The translations under genes and the position numbers were made by a program. A stretch of 64,000 bases of DNA from Macrobrachium rosenbergii (taxonomy: Eukaryota; Arthropoda; Malacostraca; Decapoda; Palaemonidae): assembly GCF_040412425.1 (NCBI RefSeq), contig NC_089749.1, positions 35,458,570-35,522,569 of the forward strand. The letters run 5' to 3'. Within the stretch, counting starts at the first letter, position 1, and each line of letters begins with the position of its first letter. The notes under the pieces are model-generated. The model did no database searches and was not told where the DNA came from. It was given only the letters and a program-made list of their open reading frames with translations. This document shows, piece by piece, positions 31,875 through 41,299 of the stretch.

Positions 31875-32508
31875 TGTAAGGATGGTATAGAGTGACATAC
31901 TGGCTGGGTGTTGTCTGGTTTATTGGTGGTTCCTTACTGAATGAATGTGCAGAATCTTCAAATTTGTTATTGGCTGGTGCGAGCCACAGAGTAGTATCTA
32001 TACACAGACAGGGCAAAACAAAGGTAATGTTTCGAACATCTGTGTTTGTCGGCAGACAAACAAATGGCGATTGTGAGAGACATAATAAACGTACAGTGAT
32101 AAAACATATATCAATGGAAAGGCCAGGAGATTCCACATATGGCTAATTGCATGAGATTCGAGACAGATTAATGAATACAATGCAGTAGCATAATATATGT
32201 GAAATGGCGAGACGTTTGGCGTCTTCACAAACAGAAACATACATACAGTTTGATACAGAAGATTTGGTGGAACATTATGAGTACATGATTAGAATGCTTG
32301 CTTGGCAATGCAAGTAGTGGTGACTGTACATAAATAGAGACAACAATGGTTAGGGAGAAACAGACACGAATATTGTATGATAGAAGTTGCATTCCTTGAG
32401 ATAGAGAAAATGGGATACTCTTGTTTTTTGTGTTGGTCCCTCCGATGGATGACGCACACACACGTGTGCTCGAAAGAGACCGCGATCGGTGCGATGCGGT
32501 CTCTTACA
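31875..32508 (-). repeat. TRIM array LTR 1
   Basis: 634 bp, TGTAAGG...CTCTTACA on the plus strand. It shares near-identical sequence with LTRs 2 and 3. Confidence 0.9.
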
Positions 32509-32899
32509 ATACTCTCAACCCCCCAAATAAGGCGTCAATGCAAAAATCGTCTTGCTGACAATTGGAATGGGCGCAAAGGGCTTAGGCTTGGGGTGGGTAG
32601 GAGGCTGAAGGGCGGCGCCGGCCAGCAGGAACTCGAGGAGGACAGTAGTGGGTTCAAGGGTACATCGCTCCTTCATTGGTCAGGTCATCTGGTACGAGTT
32701 CGGGGACGGCGGGTGGCTGCCTGGAGGAGGCGTCCAGGGTTCCTGTGGTGGGGTGGGTCATCTCGGAGGGTCGGACACCTACTGAGCACTAGGGAATGGC
32801 TGGAAGCAGGCAAGTGGCGAAGGGTTTGTTGGCGTGTGGGTCATCATCTTGGGTCGGACATCTGCTGTTGGCTCCTTCGGGTCACTCCGGGGTCACCAT
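32509..32899 (-). other. TRIM array internal region 1
   Basis: 391 bp. Minus-strand polypurine tract (TTTGGGGGGTTGAGAGTAT) at 32509-32527; primer site TGGTGACCCCGG at 32888-32898. Two GTCCGACC-containing leader repeats lie near 32780 and 32857. Non-coding. Confidence 0.8.
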
Positions 32900-33531
32900 T
32901 GTAAGGATGGTATAGAGTGACATACTGGCTGGGTGTTGTCTGGTTTATTGGTGGTTCCTTACTGAATGAAAGTACAGAATCTTCGAAGTTGTTATTGGCT
33001 GGTGCGAGCCACAAAGTAGTATCTATACACAGACAGGGCAAAACAGAGGTAATGTTTCGAACATCTGTGTTTGTCGGCAGACAAACAGATGGCGGTTGTG
33101 AGAGACATAATAAATGTACAGTGATAAAACATATATCAATGGAAAGGCCAGGAGATTCCACATATGGCTAATTGCATGAGATTCGAGACAGATTGATGAA
33201 TGCAATGCAATAGCATAATATATGTGAAATGGCAAGACGTTTGGCGTCTTCACAAACAGAAACATACGTACAGTTTGATATAGAAGATTCGGTGGAACAT
33301 TATGAGTTCATGATTAGAATGCTTGCATGGCAATGCAAGTAGTGGTGATTGTACATAAATTGAGACAACAATGGTTAGGGAGAAACAAGACGGAAATATT
33401 GTATGGTAGAAGTTGCATTCCTTGAGAGAGAGAAAATGGGATGCTCTTGTTTTTGTCTTGGTCCCTCCAATGGATGAAGCACACACGTGTGCTCGAAAGA
33501 GACTGTGATCTGCGCGATGCGGTCTCTTACA
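32900..33531 (-). repeat. TRIM array LTR 2 (shared middle LTR)
   Basis: 632 bp. It serves as the LTR of both neighbouring units. Confidence 0.9.
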
Positions 33532-33915
33532 ATACTCTCCCCTCCTAAATAAGGTGTCGATGCAAAAATCGTCTTGCTGACAAATGGAATGGGCGCAAAG
33601 GGCTTGGGGCGGGTAGGAGGCTGAAGGGCGGCGCCAGCCAGCAGGAACTCGAGGAGGACAGTAGCGGGTTGAAGGATACATCGCTCCTTCATTGGTCAGG
33701 TCATCCGGTACAAGTTTGGGGGCGGCGGGTGGCTGCCTGGAGGAGGCGTCCAGGGTTCCTGTGGTGGGGTGGGTCATCTCGGAGGGTCGGACACCTACTG
33801 AGCACTAGGGAATAGCTGGAAGCGGGGAGGTGGCGAAGGGTTTGTTGGCGTGTGGGTCATCATCTTGGGTCGGACGTCTGCCGTTGGCTCCTTTGGGTCA
33901 CTCTGGGGTCACCAG
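33532..33915 (-). other. TRIM array internal region 2
   Basis: 384 bp, colinear with internal region 1, with a primer site (TGGTGACCCC) at its right end and a degraded polypurine tract at its left. Confidence 0.8.
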
Positions 33916-34431
33916 TGTAAGGATGGTATAGAGTGACATACTGGCTGGGTGTTGTCTGGTTTATTGGTGGTTCCTTACTGAATGAATGTGCAGAATCTCT
34001 GAAGTCGTCATTGGCTGGTGCGAGCCGCAAAGTAGCATCTACACACAGACAGGGCAAAACAGAGGGAATGTTTCGGACACCTGCATTTGTCGGCAGACAA
34101 ACAGATGGCGATTGTGAGAGACATAATAAACATACATAGATAAAACATATATCAATGGAAAGGCCAGGAAATTCCACATATGGCTAATTGCATGAGATTT
34201 GAGACATATTAATGAATACAATGTTTTAGCAAATATATGTGAAATGGCAAGACGTTTGGCGTCTTCACAAACAAACATACATACAGTTTGATACTGAAGA
34301 TTCGGTGGAACGTTATGAGTACACAATTAGAATGCTTGCATGGCAATGCAAGTAGTGGTGATTGTACATAAATCGAGACAACAGTGGTTAGGGAGAAACA
34401 GATAGAAATATTGTATGGTAGAAGTTGTGTT
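33916..34431 (-). repeat. TRIM array LTR 3, left part
   Basis: 516 bp. It continues at 39168-39281 after element D; the pieces plus the TGTT target add up to about 630 bp, the length of LTRs 1 and 2. Confidence 0.88.
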
Positions 34432-34812
34432 TGTAAAGTCCCCGCTAAGCAAGTTTTCTTTGATGACGGCCCATTTTCTTTGTACCTACAATTCGTCACG
34501 GTGGCCGGGCTAGGTCACAAAAATTCAGTTGTTTAAACTGTGTATTCAATTATTTATCTGTTCATCAACTATGTACCGTGTATTTCTTCTTTCGCAGGCG
34601 TCAAGATTATACTCAACTTTAATTCTGTCTATTGTTGCATTGTATATTGTACTAATTCGCTGTATTTATTTATTAATTGTTATCGACCTCGGGTCACCCT
34701 TGCTTCCATTGTCTTCCGTGGCCCGATGCCAGTCGACCGCTATATAAACTGCCTGGACCTTGAATAAAGCAGCAGTAACTTTTACCTGCTCGTTTCTTTA
34801 GCACCTCTTATA
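34432..34812 (+). repeat. 5' LTR of element D
   Basis: 381 bp. TATATAAAC near 34741 is followed by AATAAAG near 34763, the same tight spacing as in element B. Confidence 0.92.
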
Positions 34813-34813
34813 G

Positions 34814-34823
34814 GGGTGACCCT
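34814..34823 (+). promoter_or_regulatory. Primer binding site of element D
   Basis: GGGTGACCCT where TGGTGACCCC is expected; a degraded Trp-tRNA-type site. Confidence 0.65.
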
Positions 34824-34839
34824 GGAGTGGTTCCCGAAG

Positions 34840-34990
34840 CCATTAGCGGACCCATACGGCGACTCAGTCTTGGCTTCAGGAACTTACTCTCGCCCTTAGC
34901 GGACTAATCACGGTGCTGAACCAGCGTTTGGGCATGCTGACTCTCGTCGGCAAAATCACCAGCGTCATTAGCGGACTCACACGGCGTGCT
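34840..34990 (+). repeat. Three leader motifs (TTAGCGGAC) in element D
   Basis: CATTAGCGGACCCATACGGC (from 34841), CTTAGCGGACTAATCACGG (from 34895) and CATTAGCGGACTCACACGGC (from 34966). Confidence 0.78.
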
Positions 34991-35046
34991 CCCAAGTGCG
35001 TTTTGACGTGAGTACCCTACTCCATATAAGAGGGCAAAGAGCGAGT

Positions 35047-35991
35047 ATGGACGCGGACATCACCTCCCTCGTTCAATTAACCGCGGACCTCGCGGATTCG
35101 GAGATATACCTCCCTCCCATATCACCCGCACCCGTCCCCGCGCCGAGGCTCTCACGCTCGTCCACACCCCTGCCTGCGCCCCACACTCTCCCCAGCCCAG
35201 CGGGCCAATCCAGGGCCGCCCTATCCATAAAACTGCCACCGTTTACGCAGGGGAATCCGTCGGTGTGGCTCTACAGGGTCGAGAGCCAGTTCAGGATCAC
35301 AGACCTAAACGATGAGGTGCTGTAGGCGGATATAGTACTCAATGCCCTGCCGGAGAAGATATACAGTAAGCTTGTCCTGTGGGTGTCTGAAGCATGCCCC
35401 CTTACCTACCACCTCCTGAAGAAAATCCTCCTCCAGACATGCTCCCTGCCGGTTGCCGAGTGGGCCGCCCATGCCCTCGACCTCGCCATCAACCCGCGGC
35501 AGGATCTGAGCGTCATGGAGTCATGGGGCATGATCCGAAACCTCCTCACCATCCCAGACACCGACGGCAGTAAAAAGAAGCGCGAGATAAGCCTGTCACG
35601 GGAGATCCTCCTCCGTCAGCTCCTCCCGGAGGTCCACACACAAATCCCGGAGCCCTACGAGATGCCCCTCAAAGACCTGATCATCTCAGCACAGCACTTG
35701 ACGGACTCCGTAAAGGCAACAAAGCGGGTACCAGTGCCCACACTCCCAGTCAGCGCCATCCAGCAGGAGGAGGGCGCAGAGGAAGAGGTCAACGCCGTCA
35801 CCAGGAGGCTCCCAGCACCTCCCAACAGGTGGAATTCCCTGGGTCTTTGCCATTACCACAGGCGGTTTGGCAAAGACGCCCGAAACTGCCTGCCGCCCTG
35901 TTCATTGGCCCGTTCAAAAAACGGGGGAGGCGGTGGCCAGCAGGACAAGCCGCCATGGCAGCAGAAGAACCCAGGGGCCCAGAAACAATAG
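35047..35991 (+). pseudogene. gag of element D, one premature stop
   Basis: ATG at 35047 (MDADITSLVQLTADLADSE) is chosen by match to element B. A proline-rich N-terminus (residues ~25-60) is followed by the capsid part, with a single TAG at 35323-35325 where B has Gln. An acidic linker and the CHCC knuckle CHYH...CLPPC (35848-35901) follow. The frame ends at 35991. Near its end, tcA AAA AAC (35916-35922) is a canonical -1 slippery heptamer in the right register to enter the pol frame. About 315 codons without the stop. Confidence 0.92.
35916..35922 (+). promoter_or_regulatory. -1 frameshift slippery heptamer A-AAA-AAC (element D)
   Basis: Gag codons TCA-AAA-AAC place the heptamer in the X-XXY-YYZ register. 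Slipping back one base enters the open pol frame (KKRGRRW...). A G-rich run follows directly. Whether a stimulatory structure exists is not shown. Confidence 0.7.
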
Positions 35992-38724
35992 GCTTCTACA
36001 TCTGTGACACCGTCTCCGGCAGGATGATGCTGGTCGACACGGGGGCCGTTAGATCAATCTTCCCGGCATCTAGAGAGGACCGCAAGTGGGAACCGGACCG
36101 GGCTGCCTCCCTGACGGCCGCCAACGGGTCCCCCATCCTCTCCTACGGCACCAGGCCCCTGTCGATCTCCATCCTTGGCCGGAGGTACTCCTGGGACTTC
36201 GTCGTCGCAGACGTTAGGACCCCGCTCCTGGTTGCGGATTTCCTGGTGCACTTCGGGCTGGCAGTTGATATCGGTTGGAAACGCCTCCTAGACACAGACT
36301 CCTGCCAGACCCTCCCGTTGGCAACGGGACCCAAGGCGCCCACCATCTGCTCTGCCGCCCCCCACCAATACTCGCAGCTACTAACGGAGTTCCCTGACGT
36401 GTTCAGGCCCGAGCTCCGCCAAAAGTCTGGGGCCCCAGCCAAACATGGCATATATCAACACATAAAAACAAAGGGCCCCCCGGCACATGCAAAGTTCTGG
36501 AGGCTTCCCCCTCGACGCCTTCAGGAGGCCAAGGACGCATTCGCCGAAATGGAACGGATGGGAATCTTCAAGAAGGCCTCCAGCCTGTGGGCCTCCCCCC
36601 TCCACATGGTGCAGAAACCGGAAGGTTCCTGGAGACCCTACGGCAACTACAGGCGGCTCAACCTGGCAACGGAACCTGACCATTACCCCCTGCCGAACAT
36701 GCAGGACCTCACGGCCTCCTTCCACGGGGCCAAAATATTTACTAAGTTGGATCTCTAAAAATCATATTTCCAGGTACCAGTCGCGCCAGAGGATATACCA
36801 AAGACTGCCATCATCACGCCTTTCGGGTCCTATGTGTTCGCCTTCTCTACATTCAGCCTGAAGAACTCTGGGGCGACTTTCCAGCGACTCATGGACAGCA
36901 TCCTGGGGGACCTAAAGTTCTGCGTCCGTTACGTAGATGATATCCTTATATTTTCCAGGTCCCACAAGGAGCACCAGAAACACATCAGGGCAGCCCTGCA
37001 GCGCCTGCAGGAGAACGGCCTTGTCGTACGTTTTGACAAATGCACCTTCGGCGTACAGAAGACCGACTTCCTGGGCCACAAGGTATCCCCAGATGGCGTC
37101 AGTCCACTCAAATCCAAAGTCGCAGCCGTCACCAGGTTTCCCGTCCCCACCTCTGTCAAGGCCGTCCAAGAATTCCTCAGGATGGTGAACTGCTACAGGA
37201 GGTTCATCCCCAGGATCGCACACACCACGGCCCCTTTGACGGAGACCTTGAAAGGCCGACCAAAATCCTTGTTGTGGGAACTCAGCCAGCAGCAGGCCTT
37301 CTCCCAGACGAAGGCCGCCCTCGCCAAGGCAACCGCCTTGGCCCACCAGGATCCCAGCGGCCCCCTCCAGCTGACAACGGATGCCAGCAACGTTGCCTGT
37401 GGTGCTGTCCTGGAACAGGTCATCAACAGCGCCCCCCAGCCTTCTTCAGTAAGAAGTTCAACCCCACAGAGGCCTGCTACAGCACCTTCGACAGGGAACT
37501 CTGCGCAGTATACCGTGCAGTCCGGCACTTTAAGTTCCTCCTGGAGGGCACGCCCTTCACAATCTATATGGACCACCAACAGCTGGTCCACGCCTTCACC
37601 AAGCAGGGGGATGCGTGGTCCTCCAGCCAGCAACAGCATCTCTCGGCCATCGCCGAGTTCACCTGCTCCATCAAGTACCTCCCCGGCAGGAAAAACCCTG
37701 TGGCGGATGCCCTCTCCAGAGTCGAGCTGAATGCGGTGCAGCTGGGAATCAACTACGAAGACCTCGCCAGGGAGCAGACCGCCGACCCAGAGACCCCAGC
37801 CTGTTGCACTGCCATCACGTCCCTAAAGTGGAGGGACGTGCCCCTCGTCCCCGGGGGCCCAAATCTCCTCTGCGATGTCAGCACCAGTAAGCCCCGCCCT
37901 CTAGTGCCAGCCTCCTGCCGCCGCCAGGTATTCAGGTATTCGACGTCATCCACGGCCTGTCACACCCCTCCGGCAGGACAACAGCCAAGCTGCTATCAAG
38001 AAGTTCATCTGGCACGGAGTGCAGAAGGACGCGAGGACCTGGGTGAGACAGTGCCTGCATTGCCAAACCAGCAAGGTGGGGCGGCACACCGAATCCAGGG
38101 TAGGCGAGTTCACGCAGCCAGGGCGGCGTTTTGGCCATGTGCACATCGACGTCGTCGGGCCCCTTCCCCCGTCGGGCTGGTCCAGATATCTCCTGACAGT
38201 GGTTGACCACTCAACAAGGTGGCCCGAAGCCACGCCAATGCAAAAGCCACTGCCAGCGCCCCTTCAGCAGCCAAGAAAACCTATGGCGAGCCCCTCGTGG
38301 TCCCGGGCGAACTAGTGACAGAGGACTGCCACAACCCATCGGCCCAGAGGCTTCGCGAAATCGTCGGCAAGTTCGCCCCCTACAAGAGGACATATACCGA
38401 CAGGTCGGCCACCTGGCCTCCACACCGTCTTTGTCAGGCTGGCCGCCACTGACCAGGCCCTACAAGGGGCCTCGCGTGCTGGAGCGGAACAGCAAGGCAT
38501 TCCTGCTCGCACTCCATGGGAGGGACGATTGGGTGTCAATCGAGCGGGTTAAGCCCGCCCTCCTGGAGGAAGACACAACCGCCAGCACACTGCACCCTCC
38601 GTCGGCGCAGCCACTGCCACAATTTTCGCAAGAAAGCGGAAATTTCTACCCCAGAAAAGGTTGCCCACACCCACATCCAGCCACCCTCACACACAGGGCG
38701 TCCCTCCGTTGTCCTCACGCATAA
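35916..38724 (+). pseudogene. pol of element D: protease, RT, RNase H, truncated integrase
   Basis: Protease loop LVDTGAVRS is intact (DTG 36036-36044). RT spans about 36480-37240, with TAA at 36756-36758 in place of a Leu codon and an intact YVDD box (36930-36941). RNase H begins near 37375 (TTDASNVACGAVLEQ); a 7-base loss near 37440 shifts frame. The integrase finger region has a small duplication near 37930 that shifts frame. The first catalytic Asp is present (HVHIDVVGPL, near 38148). About 250 bases are then missing near 38245, removing the other two catalytic residues. The C-terminal domain (LLALHGRDDWVSIERVKPAL) remains. The tail ends at 38722-38724. Confidence 0.92.
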
Positions 38725-38795
38725 TGTTGCACCCTTCAATGCCCCAGCAGATACGCCGATTAATCAGACGTTACCTACATCTTTAAGGGAGTATT

Positions 38796-39163
38796 TGTAA
38801 AGTCCCCGCTAAGCAAGTTTTCTTTGATGACAGCCCATTTTCTTTGTACCTACGATTGTCACGGTGGCCGGGCTAGGTCACAAAAATTCAATTGTTTTTT
38901 ATGCAATTATTTACCTGTTCATCAAATGTACCGTGTATTTCTTCTTTGCAGGCATCAAGATTATTCAACTTTAATTCTGTCTATTGTTGCATTGTATATT
39001 GTACTCATTCGCTGTATTTATTTATTAATTGTTATTGACCTCAGGTCACCCTTGCTTCCATTGTCTTCTGCAGCCCGACCCAGTCGACCGCTATATAAAC
39101 TGCCTGGACCTTGAATAAAGCAGCAGTAACTTTTACCTGCTCGTTTCTTTAGCACCTCTTATA
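38796..39163 (+). repeat. 3' LTR of element D
   Basis: 368 bp, shorter than the 5' copy through several small deletions. It is preceded by a weak polypurine tract (AAGGGAGTATT, 38785-38795). Confidence 0.92.
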
Positions 39164-39167
39164 TGTT

Positions 39168-39281
39168 CCTTGAGAGAGAGAAAATGGGATGCTCTTGTTT
39201 TTGTCTTGGTCCCTCCGATGGATGACGCGCACACACGTGTGCTCGAAAGAGACCGCGATTGGCACGATGCGGTCTCTTACA
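39168..39281 (-). repeat. TRIM array LTR 3, right part
   Basis: Matches the last ~114 bases of LTRs 1 and 2 (CCTTGAGAGAGAGAAAATGG through GGTCTCTTACA). Confidence 0.88.
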
Positions 39282-40902
39282 TTGTTGTAATTTCAAAGCT
39301 GGGGTCTTGATAGCCAAATGGGGTATACTAGGTGATATACAACTTACCTGAATTACCACAAAAAATCTGGACTCTGGCCATGAGGACAGCTAAAATTACA
39401 AAACTTCAAGAAGGGAGTGATTAGGTAAAATCTGGGGTTTAACGTAATTCATTATATTTACAAAAGAAAACACATCAGAAGAATGATAGTGTAATTCTGG
39501 GGTAATTAGGTGAGAGCAAATAACAGGGAATTTCCTGGAGGGAATACAAATGGGTTGCCCGCTTCAAAAGTTGTTGATAACGAAGTAGCGAGGGCCACTA
39601 CACAACAAGATGATATGCAGATCCACAGCTGAAAACTCCTAATCTGCAATCGAAACATGGTTACTCAACCGAAACTAGCACTGTAATGAGGGAATCGAGG
39701 AATTGCACTGAAGATGCCTAGACTGAACTCAATTCCAGTGGCTCGAATAACGTACGCTTACATTACACTTCTTGTAAATACTTTGCAAATTTAACAGCAC
39801 CAATTATAAAGCAGTACAGGTCTCACTGTAAGTATATTGCACTATGAAAAGAAAAGAACTTAGTTGGAGGAGAACAGGGAACGTGGTTGACGAAAAACCT
39901 TAAATCCTGGTACTTTACCTTTCTTTAGGAGCTGAAGTTCTCTTCTTAGGAGGGCCAGTGAGAGGGAGGGCAAGTGAATTAATTCACAACAAAAGTTACT
40001 TTTGGATACTGCCAACCAAGTGTCGAAAATAGGCAGTTTAATGGAGCAAGGGACGGAGCTCTGGTTTCTGTGGCCGCCGCCATCAATTCTAAGACAAAGC
40101 TTCTCTCTCCAAGGCCCTTAATAGCTTCGGAAGTTAAGTCTTTCTCTTCCTAGATGGCGTTGTGATCACTCTGCCCACATGGAAATGCAGGCAGCTCTTG
40201 ACCTGTCTGTTTGTTGGTTGAATAAATTAGTAGGCTTGTAGACATAGCCTCTTACTCACTCCTTTGCTCCACACTTACATATTGGTCATAAGACCTATAG
40301 GTAGCCTACAGGGCATGAGAGGCACCTCGTTGTTACAGGGCACCGACCCTGTCAGGGGTTGGGTTCAAAATGATGTTGGTTGGTTCACAAGAAACTAAAG
40401 TTTCTCACCTCAAACTCTAATGAACCAACCTTGAAGAAGAGTATGTATTCCAAACCAGTCGTATAGACACAATAGTAGTCTAAGTGTCCTATTTCTCACA
40501 AGAGAAGTTTTATAAGTTATCCCGGCCCCATAAGTTTGGACTCACTAGTACATGGAAGTATTTTTAAAGTGATTAGAATGGTATTATGGCCAAATAAAAG
40601 TTCCAATGTAAGAATTACACTGCATAATTTAAGAACAGATTAAAAACCCATGCTTTTACACAAACTTCACCAGGCTTAATCAAAGAATAGAATACTAACC
40701 TCCATGGAACTTTGCAAATTTCCACTACTTTGTAAACTGGCACATAATCCACAATGCTGCTTTATGGTCAAAATCTTGTGGACTTCCCCTGATCCTGGAA
40801 GGGATTCAATTTGTAGTACAGAAATACAGGACCCCTGACCCACTAAGTAAATTAAACATCTTTAGTGACCACAATGATATAACAAGTTCACGAGGATAAT
40901 TA
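39282..40902. other. Unclassified non-coding DNA, possibly an old LTR related to element G
   Basis: No gene found. A few phrases echo the element G long repeat, such as ATTATATTTAC(A/T)AAAGAAAA followed by AGAAG and GGTAATT near 39450-39510. The match is too weak for a firm call. Confidence 0.3.
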
Positions 40903-40906
40903 TTTA

Positions 40907-41241
40907 TGTGACGTTCAAGAGAAATGTCAAAAGGGAGACCGATTCTTTATTATTCTTGACAGGTGTTTGTAAGACAAAAAGCGGACGGAAAGGTAGCGGG
41001 CGACCCGGGGGCCCCGCTGCGTCCATACAGAATTTGTGTTTTCTTACAAGCATAAATATACGTACAATATTTGTTACATGGCATATAAAAGGTAGATATA
41101 CATATCGGTGGAAAGGCTGTACAATGATGCATAAGATGAGGTACATAAAGAATCTGAAATAAAGACAGGTAAAATACATGTGATTAATGTACATCTGAAG
41201 GGAGAAACACAAGAAAGGAGAGGCAATTTGTTGACCTTACA
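40907..41241 (-). repeat. 3' LTR of element C
   Basis: 335 bp. On the coding strand it is preceded by a GGGGGGGGGTGTATT polypurine tract (plus-strand C-run at 41246-41257). Confidence 0.92.
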
Positions 41242-41299
41242 AATACACCCCCCCCCCACAAGACAATAATTAGAGGAGCAATTATTGGATGAAATAACA

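Larger units (their letters stand above)
34432..39163 (+). mobile_element. LTR retrotransposon D, CsRn1-like Ty3/gypsy, nested in TRIM LTR 3
   Basis: A 4.73-kb element with LTRs 34432-34812 (381 bp) and 38796-39163 (368 bp), TGTAAAG...CTCTTATA (terminal CA changed to TA in both). A perfect TGTT target duplication lies at 34428-34431 and 39164-39167. Gag with one stop, the only intact DTG protease in the window, and RT with one stop are followed by a gutted integrase. It is the closest relative of element B. Confidence 0.94.
31875..39281 (-). mobile_element. Tandem array of a TRIM-like non-coding LTR element (third LTR split by element D)
   Basis: Three ~632-bp LTRs (31875-32508, 32900-33531, 33916-34431 plus 39168-39281) alternate with two related internal regions (32509-32899, 391 bp; 33532-33915, 384 bp). 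All are in minus orientation, with coding-strand ends TGTAAGAG...CCTTACA. Each internal region has a TGGTGACCC primer site at its 5' end, one base from the LTR. A G-rich polypurine tract lies at the 3' end, clearest in copy 1. There is no gag or pol. The ORFs seen do not resemble any family. Outer flanks do not show a matching 4-bp duplication. Confidence 0.85.

Noticed and set aside
31750..34326. Repeated Cys-rich minus-strand ORFs (three similar ~105-codon frames)
   Set aside because: Read from the three TRIM LTR copies; no family similarity, and they span promoter and terminal parts of the LTR.
40904..41212. Hydrophobic ~100-codon ORF inside the A/C-family LTRs (also 6776-7306, 2236-2500)
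   Set aside because: Recurs because the LTRs are homologous, but the frame is not preserved relative to pol between A and C and is broken in the 5' LTR of C; treated as chance in A/T-rich LTR DNA.
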